64,000 nucleotides of DNA from Triglochin maritima (Eukaryota > Streptophyta > Magnoliopsida > Alismatales > Juncaginaceae), in NCBI GenBank assembly GCA_963682175.1, contig OY821775.1, forward strand, positions 13,178,501 through 13,242,500, given 5' to 3'. The position numbers were made by a program, and so were the translations under genes. Shown piece by piece: positions 10,861 through 23,434 of this stretch. The notes beneath the pieces were generated by a model that searched no databases, had not been told where the DNA came from, and was given only the letters and a program-made list of their open reading frames with translations. Numbering within the stretch: position 1 is the first letter of the stretch; each line of letters begins with the position of its first letter.

Positions 10861-12665
10861 TGTTGTAACTTTGCGACTTTAATTGTTTTACATCTTTGGC
10901 TTACTACACAAGAAAAATCCAACGCCTGGGTTGGGTAAAGCATTTTTTCCCCAGTGGGATTGCATTTCGCATAGCAACATAGAACGTGGAATATATGTTG
11001 CAACTTTATTCAGGAATCAATTTGAAACTCCCTTGGTTAATCAAAATAATCAAATTAATTACACGGCTTTACGGTGTCTCGGAACAGATTATTTACTCTC
11101 CTACACATACTTAGATGTCGTAAAGTCGGTAATATAAAATTTATTTTCAAGAGTCCAATACTCCGATGTAATACCATTTTAGTCAATGAAATTAACACAA
11201 CAACTCGCTTGCCGCTTTTCAAAAGACATAGCCAGCCAAACAATTAAGATAACCTCAATCCTACATAACTAGTAGTTGTTAAGGAAATTTTATTTGCACT
11301 GGTTTGAGAAAAGTGTGTGTGAGGAGGGAGAGAAGGTTCCTCGTGATTCACTTGCTGAAATAATACCTTCTTTCTCAATCAACTAGAGCCCATTAGTTAG
11401 TTAAAAAAAATTGGTTCAAACACAACACACCAATTTTTTTTCCACATAACATTTTTCTTCTTCTTATTGTTGAGTGGTAGTCGTACAACTCAAACATTTA
11501 TGTTTAAAAACTCCTGATTGAACTTGTTATTGCTAGGATTTGATCATTCGTATCGAGTCACAACTCACTATTTACTATTCGGAAGCTGCAAATCTACCAA
11601 TTGAGATAACCGGCTCATAATTTGTAGTGATTGGTGCTTTCTGTGTGGATTTTATTTTGACATACGTTGGGTTAACTATACTCTTTTAGTTGCCATACCA
11701 CAAAAGAAAAGAAAAAGAAATCAAGGAGAGAACTTATGAATGGGCAAAGCCGCAAAGGTCTAACCTCATCGAAAGAAAAGCAACTTTGAAATGACGTGCA
11801 AACAAAAAAGTAATGCCAAACAACTTTAAAACCAATCCCATGGGTTGTCTTGATAATTGATATTGATTAAACAATCATCCAGAGTTGCACACAGGTTTGT
11901 ATTCAATGTTGATTTGATTTATAAATATCTATATATGATCTAGTTTTCTCTGTCTGAAGAAAATACGGTAGGGAACAAAAACATTATTTCGAGTTTTCGA
12001 CCTTGTAAGTTGACAGCATCAATTATATGTGAAAATATATATTATAATATGCTGAAAAATATATACAAATCTTCGGGCTAAATATGGATTAGATTAAAGT
12101 TAGGCTTCATTTTATATTTAAAAAGTTAAGTATACGCTAATACGAGTTCAGATTTTACTAGTTCTGTTGAACTTTTTGCAATTCGAACCTAGAAGCCATT
12201 CCGTCTGAAAATACTATTTTTATTTGCCCGGTGAAGATTAATTATTTCCAATATTTATGAAAACAATGAGTACCCAAATGGCTTATGGGATAAGATTTAA
12301 GGTTTTATATATGATTTCTAAATTGGGTGTCACTTTAACGATTTGGAAATGAAAACATGGATTAGATACCCACTACAGTTGAGTTATTACAATAAGTCCA
12401 CACTAGCATGTTGCATACCATCAAAAATTAGGTTTGGAATTCTTGATAAGGTATGTTGACCTGTTGTTCTTACTTTTTGCCTGAAATTCTTTAGGAGTAA
12501 AGTGGAACTTTGACCAATTAAGTTGCAGTCCCGTGCACTTTGCTTAGTTCCTACTCAAGTGTTGATATTAATTATCTTTTAGATAATTTTTAAAGGGTAA
12601 ATTACATATACTTTCATTCAACTATACCCTGTAAGGCTGTAACGCAACAAACCTTGAACTTAGAA
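10861..12665. other. No gene seen
   Basis: AT-rich sequence with only short chance ORFs on both strands. I see no conserved protein, no clear repeat and no RNA gene. It is probably decayed intergenic or old transposon DNA. Confidence 0.4.
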
Positions 12666-13412
12666 TGTAACATCCCGAAATAGCGAAAATTTAAAAATTA
12701 TCATTAAGACATCAAAGACCAATAATCAAAAGACGGGACTGTTACTTCTCATAAAACTTTTAAGTGGTGCATCATATTACATTAGAGTTTTGTCAAAAAG
12801 CTACATGATTACATCAGAAACAACAAAAGGAGATACAAGTAATCGTGTCGACCTCAATGGTCCGAGTGAGAGGATCTGATCCCAAGATGCGCGCACCCGC
12901 TGATCACCACACAACTGGACCTACTGTGGTCCTAAAATAAAACATGCAACAACAATGTCTGAGTTTCCATAAGGAAATCTCGTATGCCAAGCTCACCTAT
13001 ATGCATGCAGTAGTACAAATGAGTCTATCATACTAGTAGCATGTCATGTCATCAACAGTAAGGAAACAATTCCCCGAAGGGTACACACATGACATCAGTC
13101 CGACAATCATCATCGGGTCTCCCAAGAAGACCTACCGTAGGCACATACGGTATAGCAGAACAAGACGTGACACTCCTCACACGCGGCTACACTAAACATG
13201 AGGTTCGGCAAGAAGCATCCGCCAAGTCCGCACCATAAAAACAGATCTGTAACTTCGTGGTCGAAACCACCCCAACGGAGCCGTCGCTCGGCCGATCCAT
13301 CGATCATCATCTCAGTAGGTGCCCAACTGAGGAAAAAACATAGCCGGAACAACATCGGCCCATCAATCATCATTGCCGGAACAACATCGGCGGCATCACC
13401 GACACAACATCG

Positions 13413-15524
13413 TGTAGGATTTCTAGTTTAATTGCACATATATATTTTCGAAATTTTTATGCACAATAAGGATCGATTACAATTTTCTATGATTTGTTTC
13501 ATGCATGCATCGGTTTGTTTCAATAACTAGTTTCAAAACTTCATTAAAACAAATACAAAAGACTCTGAAATTAATACCTATAAGTTCTCTAAAACTTTTT
13601 GATGATCCGGAGACGTTGAGGATGCTTGTCGCTGCGCCGGATGCCCTCGAGTATTCACCAAACTCTAAACAAGATCGGAGAGAGAAGAGCTAGCCTCTCA
13701 ATCTCCAATAGGGTTTAGAATCTAGCTATAAACTCCTTCCTTAGTCTCTCAGATTTCTTCTTCCAAAGACTTAGAAACTTAAGAGAATTTTCGTGGCTTT
13801 TGTGGTGAATTAGGAGAGAAAACAATTGGCAAAAAAACTCTAACAATTAAGGAGAATAAGGACTTATTTATAGGCTCCAATCTTACTCTCAAACATGGTT
13901 ATTCTTAAGCCACGTTTTTCTTGACATTTTCTCTCACAAACTAATTCCATAATGTATTACATGCATCCACAAAACGTTTGACCAAGTTTGGAGCTAATCC
14001 AACCATCGATCAAATTAATCTCTTAATTATCAAAAGCGGAAAATCAATCGGGCTTCGGTTTACCGAGACATACTCGGTTAACCGAATATGTCACGTTCGA
14101 CTTCACGTGCATTAGACGGACGACCGATTCTTAAAGAGAAAAATTCTCCTTAACCGATCAGACGAACCCGCATCTAAAACCGAATGTCATTCGGTTAACC
14201 GAAAATATCGGAACTGGACATTGTTCAGTCAACCGTTCCTGGTTCGGTATACCAAACCAGAATTCCAGGCACTTTGGTCAAGTTCGGTCAATCAACTCTA
14301 ACCATCTGTTCCACGTTCGGTTGACCGATCCACAGAACCTTCGGTCGACCGAACCAAAACGGATTACCGAACTTTTACCCGATTTTGCCTTTTCAAATTT
14401 TGGATTTATTTCCAACAAAATCTGGACTTTAGGGGGTTTTAGCAAATTCACAACTTATGTAACATATTATCCTATGTAATGATAAATCATTACATCACAT
14501 ATGAATTTAATTTAGATTCTAATTATGTTATTAATCACAACATAATTTTGATTTTACTTGTTCACCACATGTGTCATATTTTCTACATGAAACCCGATAC
14601 ACCTTATTAACTCAAAATCCACATTTATTGTTTCCAGTTTTGTGGTGTGACCTATGGGAGGATCTAAACTAAGTTGACAGTGATATTAAAAGCTTAATAT
14701 CACAAGCTATAAGCGGTATCTAGCTATACATTACAGTTTCCAATTAGTTAGATGTCTTAATTCCACTCGAACCAAAATCCGATCCATTTAGTGATGGAGT
14801 GCACAACTTGTGTCCGTCCCTTGCCTCATGATATTAAGAATACACACAAAGTAGTATTGTGTCATCTTTGTATTAGTATTCATTTCTTGATCTCTTTAAG
14901 CTTGTTATAAATATGTGACTTGACTCAAATCACATTGTGCACATTATATCTTTGCTTTATCAAGGGACCCACCAATATCATCACTCAACTAAGAGGGACA
15001 ATGATAATTTTTTGACTAACTATCTTCTCCAACAAAAGTCATACTTAACCAACCAATGCCTTTACACTGCACTTATCGATAGCTCAAGACACTAGTCTAA
15101 TCATGCATTTCTTAAGTGATCGGATATAAGTCTCATATCAAAGGACCAAGGACACAGTAAAACATTAATGACACAGAAAACACAATTCTATATTGATTTA
15201 CTTATTAGGTCTATTCAGTATACAAAAGTAATATTTTCCTATTTTGTGTACCCGTGTTGCCACTCACTTGTAGAGCTACAATGATCTATGACTAACACGA
15301 CAATCTTAACTCGGTAATTAATGTCACATGTTAATTACCATGATTGCGAATATCTTTTGTTTTATGTAAACCATTATCTTTTAAAGCTCTACGGTTAAGG
15401 ACCAAGAGCCTCTTCCTTAACACTTCTAAAAGACGAATAACATAAACAAAGAACAAAATGATTTTTCATTCAATTCATAATAATTGACATTTAAAAGTAA
15501 AACTTTTAGAACACATTTCTTTCA
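13413..15524 (-). repeat. Solo LTR, copy 2 (inverted, nested in gypsy LTR)
   Basis: A 2,112-bp block that is the reverse complement of the LTR at 7026-9167, differing by scattered substitutions and small indels. Its 5-bp duplication is CATCG (13408-13412 and 15525-15529), different from copy 1, so the two copies inserted independently. Its TATA box is at 13865-13872 (minus). It interrupts an ACAACATCGG-rich stretch of the gypsy LTR. Confidence 0.9.
14055..14355. promoter_or_regulatory. Palindrome cluster in solo LTR copy 2
   Basis: TCGGTTAACCGA near 14084 and 14190, CGGTTGACCGAT near 14318 and TCGGTCGACCGA at 14341-14352, upstream of the TATA box on the minus strand. It corresponds to the cluster in copy 1. 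Confidence 0.7.
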
Positions 15525-15960
15525 CATCGGTTGTCCAACAATACGTCCGGCACAACATCGGACGGGTCCAGACCGAAGTCTGCCAGGTCATCAGGATCCA
15601 CGAGTCGCGAACACCAACCGCGCCGCTATAAAAGCAAGGCAGCGACCTCCGTAGCCATCTAGGCCGGTAGTCACCTCACCCAACGACAGTTGCGTGCTCG
15701 CACAACATCATACATTGGGATCCGCGATCCCTCAGGCCTGCTACTCTACAATGAGTCCAACAATCCATCACATCAAGTCACGATCCATAGACGGAGGTGA
15801 CACGTCCCGAACACCCACACTCTTCCATACGGCGGTCCCTGGGCAGTCACGCATAACACGTCCACCGTCACCTCCCGGCTCACGCACAAGGTGAGGACAC
15901 GGGTTTCCGTGGACAGAGTTGACATCCTAAAAGGATTGAGAATTCAGTTCTGTGCACAAA

Positions 15961-16425
15961 CGGTCGACCGAAAGAGGCGATCCGGTCGATCGTTCCCAAA
16001 AAGGTTCGGTCGACCGAAAGTCTGCAACGGTCGAACTCTCGGCGCAAAACCTAAGTCCCAACGGTCGAACAAGAGTCTAAAACCGGTCGACCGATACGAG
16101 GTCAAAATCTGGAGTCTGGTCAACATCAATTCAAAACTACCGGTTGACCGACTCAGAGGTCTCGGTCGACCGAAAACTACCAGGACATCCTAGCACTTCT
16201 AAGTCATATAACGGTCGAACACATATAAGGAAACGGTCGAACAAACGAGCATCAAAATCCAGTGCACTTAAGTTCCGGTCGAACGAACACAAGAAATCGG
16301 TCGACCGAAACACAACAGGTAATCCCGACCCACCAGCACAATGCACTACTAGTCGACCACCACAAGACATCGTCCGACCAGTGTTGGTTAAAGTCGGGCA
16401 AAATACACTACATCGGTCGACTGTT
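15961..16425. promoter_or_regulatory. Palindrome cluster in gypsy LTR
   Basis: At least ten GGTCGACC or GGTCGAAC sites. Measured centre-to-centre distances for neighbouring pairs: 22 (15965 to 15987), 24 (to 16011), 22 (16145 to 16167), 22 (16216 to 16238), 22 (16280 to 16302). The spacer sequences differ from pair to pair. Here the cluster is on the leader side of the LTR, not upstream of its TATA-like box. Confidence 0.75.
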
Positions 16426-16902
16426 GGTCGTCTGCAACCTTGCAGCAGCCAAGGATTTACGTCGTTCACGTCGCCGGAGAGGTCTCCGACCTCCCCCGAC
16501 CTACCAACACATCTCTCACACGAGGGTGAACAACAAACCACACTAAGAAGCCGACATACCTCTCGAAAGCGACGAAATTCGCCGGAGCCTCGTTCGCGCA
16601 ACGTTGCCTCCGGAACCTCCTCGCGCGTCCACCTCCGCACGCCGGAAACGCACGCCTACTCCACCGGGGTCGCCTCCTCCGTCGCTGCTCGCCGAACAAG
16701 GAAGAGAAAGAGTGTGAGAGAGTGCAAGAGAGAGAGAGAGGTTTTGCCTTTAAAACCCAACCCACTCAACACCTCACCATCACCCTACACCCACTGTTCA
16801 CGCCTCCTCTTCCCCAAGCAAAACACTGCACCACTCCCATTCCCCATGTTAACCTCCCACTAAACACGGGATTAGTCCTAAGCACAGGTTAGAGACATTA
16901 CA

Positions 16903-18640
16903 TGGGAGCATCACAATTACAACCCCTCAAATTTCATTTTCTAACAATTGTGTTTCACTCTCCATTGGTAATTTGTTGTTTTCAACATATTTGTATTTTT
17001 TCGTATTGTTTTTCATAAATGCTCATAATCTTATTTTTTTAACAAAATAAAATTCTAAGTTGCTTAAGATGCCATTAAGTTTTTGTATCAAATGTGATAT
17101 AAATTCGATGTCAAATTGATACACATATGACAACGAATATGTCAAAAATTAAGAAATTATTAATGAAGATGGAGGACAAAATGTTATGAAACAAAATTTT
17201 AAGTAGTGTAATTGTGATGATTCTAAGTTGAGATGAATAATGTTACACATGCATAGCGGAGCTGTGATCAATAATTCCAAGTATTTTAGATTATCAATAT
17301 CTTATAATACTTGATAGACAACAACGTTGAAACCATTTGAAAGTGGACTGGAAATCTGGAACGATGAACGTATACTTCTAGTTAGTTCTTTTATAAATAA
17401 TACATGACAAAAGAGATATAATTAAAAGTTTTTTTATAGCAAACTTGAGGTATTCAACTATCCATGGTGACATTACTTCGAATATATATAAAAAATGCAA
17501 TATTTGAAAGACAAGCATGAAACTATCTCAACTTATTATTAATTTAGATAGACACCGTCTATGACTCTTCCATCTAATCTTAAAAGTCCGATGTAAGTTG
17601 GATTCAACTCCATGACCATACAAGTACAACTGATCATTGCTCAAGCTTCTTTTTTCATATTTAGTTTATCCATCAACCTATTTACTTTACCAAACTTAAT
17701 TACAAATTTAAATTCAACCACCAGCCAATTTGGGCCCACCTGTTTTTCCGTCCCAACTCTCACCACAAATCTAAAGCATTTCTTATCTCCACGAAGTCAG
17801 AATCATAGGCGATTTATTATCCCCAATGCACTACAGCTCACAACCACATGACAAAGGTGATTAATCAAAAGAAAATCCTCATCGTTGTCCTTTTTAATTT
17901 AATCCAAGGAGTAAGGATCACGATTCAACATTTCCTAACTTAAATGCTTTTCTAACTATAGTGGTCCAAGTATATGTTGGGTCGGAGTCAAGAGGTAAAT
18001 TCGAGTCCCACCTCTATAAACACACATGGTTAGTTGAATATAATTTCGCAATACGTCAATGATAATTAAAATTTAACTCTACCACATATAATTTTTCTTC
18101 TTCTAAAATAACCAAAACCAAAAAACTTTCCAACCTGAAATTTACACATCCGATACAAACAGCTTCCAACATCTTTTTGAGCTAAAAACAACATTTCATT
18201 TAAATTCTTCCATCTTAGACATGTTTGAAGGCCAGACAACGTCTACTTATCTCATTTCATCAACGCAATCCAACTACTCACAGTCCACTTTCTTGAGGAA
18301 ATTGATGATACAGGAAACCATTTTGTAATCAATTAAAAAAAGGTAAATATCTACCCATTGAGAACCCTATATTCCAAAGATGACCCGTTGAGGCAATTGC
18401 ATAAAGGGGGCACCTACCTTCCAACCATCTATTTATAATTTTATATGGTAAAAGTAGGGCTTAAATAGTTTTTTTTCCATTAATGTCAATGTGAATAGTA
18501 ATGACTAGTAAGAGAATTAAGAAAAACCAAAGATGGGTTTTTGTCTCTCACATAATCACTATTGTATTGTATTCTATTTATAGAAGAATTATTGTTACAT
18601 CAAGCCAAAATATTTAGTTAAATAATCACAAAAGTTGTGG
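16903..18640. other. No gene seen
   Basis: AT-rich intergenic sequence with short ORFs only (the longest, 79 codons at 17612-17851, has no recognisable features). No repeat structure noticed. Confidence 0.4.
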
Positions 18641-18699
18641 ATAAGAATGGACTTGCTGGCAGAGTATATTAGAGTAGTAGAGCAACATGAGAGCAAATA

Positions 18700-20212
18700 C
18701 CACATGGTGGTGTAGGCACGAGCGGACAATGATAGAATACCGTTAATACGCCCTCAAGAAAAGTCTCTGTGATCCGAGAGCAAAAGCCTCTGTTTGGATC
18801 GATGGTCTTGAAATTACGAACTAAATACAGAATTAAAACGTCAAGTAAAGGGATTATGAAATAAACAAGCAAATCACAAATTCGACGTCGGAGAATTAGA
18901 AAGGTTCAACATCACACACGATCCTATTCATCCTCGTAAGCCTCGTCTACGGTTCCACTAACCGATCTTCGTTTATGGTCGAGATCAACACCTTCTACAA
19001 ACATTGAGACTAGCGAACAACCTCGTCTCACTCGTGTCTCCTCACAACCCGAGAGAGAGCTTCCTCAGAACTACAACTTGATGATTCTTTGGAATGAAAG
19101 TTGAATCACAATTTAACTAGATACTCTAACTTGAGCACACTTGGATATATGATTTGAATGGATATGCAAGTGGTGAAGTTTGTCTTTAAGTGTAGGAAGA
19201 TGAGATCTTGAAGATGTAGAAGATTTGACTTTGAGTATGAATCAATAGGGAGTGTTCAAGTGTTCTACAACTAAGATATGAGACCATATTTATAAGCTTT
19301 CAAACTCTATTAGCCGTTTGGGAGTTGGTGAGATTTTGACTGATGAGAAGCAAAAATGTGCTTTAAGCTCAGGCAGAATTTAGACCAGGTTTGGTCGACC
19401 ATTTGAAGATTGATAGTCTAAAACATAAAGGTTGGATTTTCGGTTGACCGATAGGTATTTGGATCACCGTTCACAAAATTCCAATAACTATTTCTAATTT
19501 TGACCTATTTAATTTTGGTTTACCGTTCCAAGGACTCTGATTATACATGTTTGGTTGACAACATGTTATTCGAATGACCAAAGTTAGCATAGATTTTGCA
19601 CTGACAATTAAGGGTAAAAAGTTGGTTGAATACAACAGTCATGTGCCACGTGGAAATAATCGTTGGGCACTAGAGGCAAAGAAGGAATCGGTAGACCGAT
19701 AGAAGATCGATCATCCGAAATTTGACATGTCAATTTGGGCTATAAGGCTAAATTCAAATGTGACTGTTGGAGCAAACTCCAAAATCGATACAAAACACTT
19801 CAGTCGACGGAAGGTGTTTCGGTCGTTCGACACGACAATTCCAGAGAGCATCCTATCGTTTACTGATGGGAAGGTTTTAGTTATCTAGTAGGTGCTCGGT
19901 GGATCGAAGTTGGAATGTTTCTGTTATTCGATAGGTGTTCAGGACAAGATCTTAGTGCTCAAGTTTACATTTAATATTACGACTCAATTTGATTACAAGT
20001 CTTCATCATTGAGCTTTGATTGCAAGTCTTGTGTTTTTGTCCTAATACTTCTTTTTAATAATCTCGATCAACTGATTAAGATGATTGTCAAGTCTGCAAG
20101 TATATACAATACATGTAATCATGTTTCCTACTTTGATTGACTATATTGATTGATTAATATTAGTTTGATTAATTATCAAAATCAATATAGATTAAGATCT
20201 AAAATCCAATAG
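18700..20212 (-). repeat. Degraded LTR-like block, minus strand, Sirevirus-like start
   Basis: On the minus strand the block opens with TATTGG, then TTTTGATAATTAATCAA, resembling the start of the copia LTRs at 42919 and 46623 (TGTTGG, then TTTTGATGATTTAATCAA). It has a TATA box at 19287-19294 and a leader containing ATTTGCTTGTTTATTTC, again like the copia LTR. Degraded GGTCGACC-type sites lie upstream of the TATA box. It abuts the end of a copia RNase H remnant at about 20213. I take it as an old LTR of a related family; its far end is not defined. Confidence 0.5.
19388..19832. promoter_or_regulatory. Decayed palindrome cluster
   Basis: TTGGTCGACCAT near 19390, CGGTTGACCGAT near 19441, TCGGTAGACCGAT near 19689 and CAGTCGACGG near 19802 with TTTCGGTCGTTCG next to it. 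Pair spacings are about 19-20 bp. Mutated relative to the clusters in the younger copia elements. Confidence 0.5.
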
Positions 20213-21440
20213 TTTGAAGCGACGGGCAAGGCAAAGCCGTTGTTAGAACATCTGTGATCTGGTCATGCAAGCTAAGCAAATGAACGCGAAGGGCACCGGA
20301 TTTGACTTGATCTCGTACAAAATGAAAATCAATTTCAATGTGTTTCGTTCGAGCACGAAACATGGGGTTGGCCGTGCGAAAAGTGTCTTACAAATTGTCG
20401 CATCATAACGTAGAGGGTGAGAGAGGGCAGCCGAGCTCGAGTAATAATACACGAAGGCACAGTACTCCAACTTTGTGGATGAGCGGGTGACGGTTCGTTG
20501 CTTGCGTGAAGACCAAGTAATGAGATTGTCCCCAAGATAAATTGCAAAGCCACCAGTGGAGCGCCGGTCATCTAACGAATTTGCCCAATCGGCATTAGTA
20601 AAGGCTTTGAATGGCAAAAGACGAGCATGTAGTAATTACCCAATCGGCAGGCGTATCACTGGTCACCAAAATATCATCAATAAACCCCAAATGGCAGACA
20701 TATAGACAAACACCTTGGGCGCGCGTAGAAAAAGAGTTGTCACTCTTCGATGCAATAAACCCCAAATGGTAGAGAAAACAGGAGAGTCATTCGAACCACA
20801 TTCGCGGGGCCTGACGAAGGCCATATAGAGAGCGATTAAGCAGGCAAACACAAATGGTCGTGATGGGTCAATGAACCCGGGAGGCTGGGACATGTAGACT
20901 GGAGTGGTGAGACGGCCATGGAGTAAGGCATTGGTGACATCTAGTTGAGGCTTGACCACTGGACTGAAGGTCTCACCGAAGTCGATACCCGGTTGCTCAT
21001 GGAACCCCCTTAGCGACAAGGCGTGCCTTGCGCCAAGTAATGTGTCCAGAGGCATCACGCTTGACCCGATAGACCCATCAACACACAATGTTCATACGAG
21101 TAGTAGTAGTAGGGTGTGGATTGGTGTTAATGGGTTGGGTCGGGTTCGACCGAATGAAAGTGGTGAATGAGAGCCAGGGAGAAGGTGACTGGACTGGGCT
21201 GTTTTCAGGACTAGAGGAGGAGAAGGGAAAACCATCCTCTGTAAAAGTAACATGGCAGGAGAGGTAAATTCTATTAGTGGAAATATGGAGGCAACAATAG
21301 CCGCGGCAAGATGGATGTCATCCAAAATTATGAAGATCCAAAGCTGTGGACAGCATTCCAAGAGCTTGAGAATTTGACTAGCGTGAAGGAAACATCTGAG
21401 GCTTGATTCTGTTACAAGTTCTACCACTCAAGTATCTATT
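20213..21440 (-). pseudogene. Ty1/copia pol remnant (integrase end, RT, RNase H), internally deleted
   Basis: Reading from 21440 downward: a piece like the integrase C-terminus (FTEDGFPF region), then GFHEQPGIDFGETFSPVV of reverse transcriptase, LDVTNALLHGRL and YMSQPPGFIDPSRPF, then RNase H with [26 protein letters not shown] and finally [15 protein letters not shown]. The catalytic YVDD block is missing, with a deletion between the reverse transcriptase and RNase H parts, and frames change several times. Its sequence differs from the Sirevirus-like pol at 49943-53009, so it belongs to another copia lineage. It ends at the LTR-like block at 20212. Confidence 0.85.
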
Positions 21441-21790
21441 ATGTATGGAGTTTGAAATGAAAATATTTGTCATTGTTTATGACTGGAAGCTCTGTATGAT
21501 TATGCAAGATTCACCAAAGATTTGTTTCCATACTTTGCAACCTTTTAATTATTGTTGGACTTATCAACTTTATGTCAAATATATGTGGCTGTTTTCAGTA
21601 TGTAAAATACTTGGCAGGTTATAATGGTGCTTGTTGCTATACGTGCTTGGAATTGTGAAATTTGGGATTGTTATGTTTAAAGGAAAAAAAGATGACATGC
21701 TTAAATGGTTTGTAGTCGTTTCTTATAACACTCTGCATCACGTTAAGAAGCTGCGCACGAAGATACTTCTTCACTTGTTGTCATGATTAG
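21441..21790. other. No gene seen
   Basis: AT-rich stretch between the copia remnant and the foldback element; nothing recognised. Confidence 0.35.
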
Positions 21791-21794
21791 TACA

Positions 21795-22305
21795 GCCAGC
21801 AAAAGGTAAATGTTTTTTACTTTTTGAAATTAAATAAAAAACATATTTATCATGATGTCACATACAATTTTTACTTTTCCCGTTCAACATTACGTTCCCA
21901 ATGTAAATATTTTATTTTCTCATGCAATCTTTTCCCAATGCACCTTATTCTGAACAGACACACAACTTAATCTGAACATACACATAACTTATTCTGCACA
22001 GACAGTCAACCTAATCTGGACAGACACAGAACATAATCTGGACAGACACACAACATATTCTAGACAGATACAACTTATTCTGGACAGAATAAGGTGTGTA
22101 ACTGTCCATTTTAAGTTATGGGTCTATACTTGGGGAACCAAATGTTGTATTGGGAAAATAATGTTGCATGAGAAAACGAAATGTTACATTAGGAATGCAA
22201 TGTTGCATCGAGAAAGTATAAGTTGCATGTGACACAAAATAAATCTGTTATTTAATTAATTTCAAAAAGTAAAAAAATATTTCACTTTTGATGACTGGAC
22301 TGACA
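21795..22305. mobile_element. Foldback element enclosing TCTGGACAGACA repeats
   Basis: The left arm (about 21795-21945) and the right arm (about 22130-22305) are imperfect reverse complements, both carrying TTTTTACTTTTTGAAATTAA and TTTTCTCATGCAA or its complement. Between them, 21945-22110 holds five to seven copies of a unit with core TCTGGACAGACACA. That unit is a variant of the TCCGGACA monomer which fills the Ulp1/FAR1 complex to the right, so this may be a small non-autonomous relative or a subterminal part of that element. Confidence 0.6.
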
Positions 22306-22796
22306 CGTCAGCACACGTCCCGGTCGCAAGCGTCCATTAATCATTTTCCTAACGAAAATATACCCATTTCGTAATAATTTAACCTTTTTTATTTGGCGAT
22401 GCTTTTGCATATTTATATTTGTTTTGCATAAAGTACTGGAACTCTAAAAGGGTTCACCGTTCATCTTTTATTCAGCTGTGACGTCCTTCGTAAGAATTTG
22501 AAGGAAAAAAATGCGTCCAATTGAAGGAAAAAGACTTTCGTCTCTAGTTAACGTGGAAGTCCATAACCTATGAGAAATATATATAACAACTTATAAGGAA
22601 AAAATGCTCCAATACTTTAAAACACCAAACCAACACCCACATTGTTAGTAAAACATCAACATTACCATCTCCGAAACCCCAGAAGAAACACCAACACCTA
22701 TTCAAACAACAAAAGAGACCAAATCAAACTCCACTATTGCATAAACAACGGCACAAGTAAAAACAGAGAGCGTCGACTTCACCTCGACCTTGTAAG

Positions 22797-22997
22797 ATGG
22801 AGAAGAAAGTGAAGCTGATGTTGTTGTTGTGGTTTTTAGGGTTAGGGTTTTGGGAGGAAAATGGAGGGTTTTCTGCTTTTGGGCAGTGCAGAGAAGGCAT
22901 TGGTGGATTCCAACTGAAAGTGGCGGAGGCGAGGTTGGTTTTGCCTACGTGGCCTCATGCAAAGAATGAAATTAGTATAAATCAAAATACAATTTAA
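22797..22997 (+). CDS. Small ORF with signal-peptide-like start, unknown
   Basis: A 66-codon ORF starting MEKKVKLMLLLWFLGLGFW, which looks like a signal peptide or membrane anchor, followed by a short hydrophilic part. It runs into the repeat at 22964-23125, so its last dozen codons come from that repeat; if it was a gene it is truncated. A purine-poor leader precedes it. Family not recognised and it may be a chance ORF. Confidence 0.2.
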   Translation: MEKKVKLMLLLWFLGLGFWEENGGFSAFGQCREGIGGFQLKVAEARLVLPTWPHAKNEISINQNTI

Positions 22998-23125
22998 TAC
23001 AAATGAATATACTTGAATGAGAAATAGATTACAACATAAGGATTGAATGTAAAGTGTATTATTTACTTTATATTCTTATTTCATAACACTCACCGCTTGG
23101 ATGATCATTTTTGTTGTAACACCTC
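22964..23125. repeat. Dispersed repeat A, copy 1 (LTR-end fragment)
   Basis: About 150 bp shared, in the same orientation, with 31590-31752 and 62560-62710. All three carry TTGAATGAGAAAT-like and GAATGTAAAGTGTAT-like blocks and TTTCATAACAC. The wording of the right end (CATAACAC followed by TTGGATGATCAT) is typical of one class of plant copia LTR. This copy is truncated on both sides and lies immediately left of the Ulp1 gene complex. Confidence 0.7.
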
Positions 23126-23434
23126 CGACACGCGCGTCCGTGACGCTTCCTACGTGGACGGACCAGTCAACTGCCAGTTCAGCGTCCAGTTAGCCAAAAC
23201 TTCTGCGCGGGGAAAAGTAAATTACGAATTTTTGGGTGCGACGGTTCATTTCCCGAAATCACGATTAGACGGTTAGACTTCACGTACATCAGTAGCGGCG
23301 GTACAACATTCGAGTAACTTTCCTCCCAAGTCTTCTCCTTTTTCATTCCCCATTTCACCCGGAGTTCCTTTCCATACGCTCATCCAAAACCTTCATTCCT
23401 GTTTTAGTCGAACGAAAATTATAACCAGGCGAAA

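Larger units (their letters stand above)
12666..16902 (-). repeat. Ty3/gypsy LTR, minus strand, split by a solo LTR
   Basis: Outer ends are TGTAACATCCCG at 12666 and GACATTACA at 16902, an 8-bp inverted pair with TG...CA. Without the nested solo LTR it is about 2.1 kb. Read on the minus strand it has a TATA-like TTTTAAAGG near 16750, a CT-repeat leader, a GC-rich leader segment, and ends in TTTCGGGATGTTACA, a common ending of plant gypsy LTRs. A homologous fragment lies at 37796-38540. The 5-bp flanks do not match (TAGAA, TGGGA), so the outer limits or their later history are uncertain. No gypsy coding region adjoins, so it is a solo or truncated LTR. Confidence 0.65.

Noticed and set aside
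13505..13693. Small ORF shared with 8882-9148 minus
   Set aside because: Lies in the R/U5 end of the two solo LTR copies; similarity is LTR homology.
16144..16863. 239-codon ORF, plus strand
   Set aside because: GC-rich leader part of a gypsy LTR, no domain, overlaps the palindrome cluster and runs against the LTR direction.
12666..16902. Gypsy LTR taken as a confirmed solo LTR
   Set aside because: The 5-bp flanks do not match, so only 'LTR, solo or truncated' is claimed.
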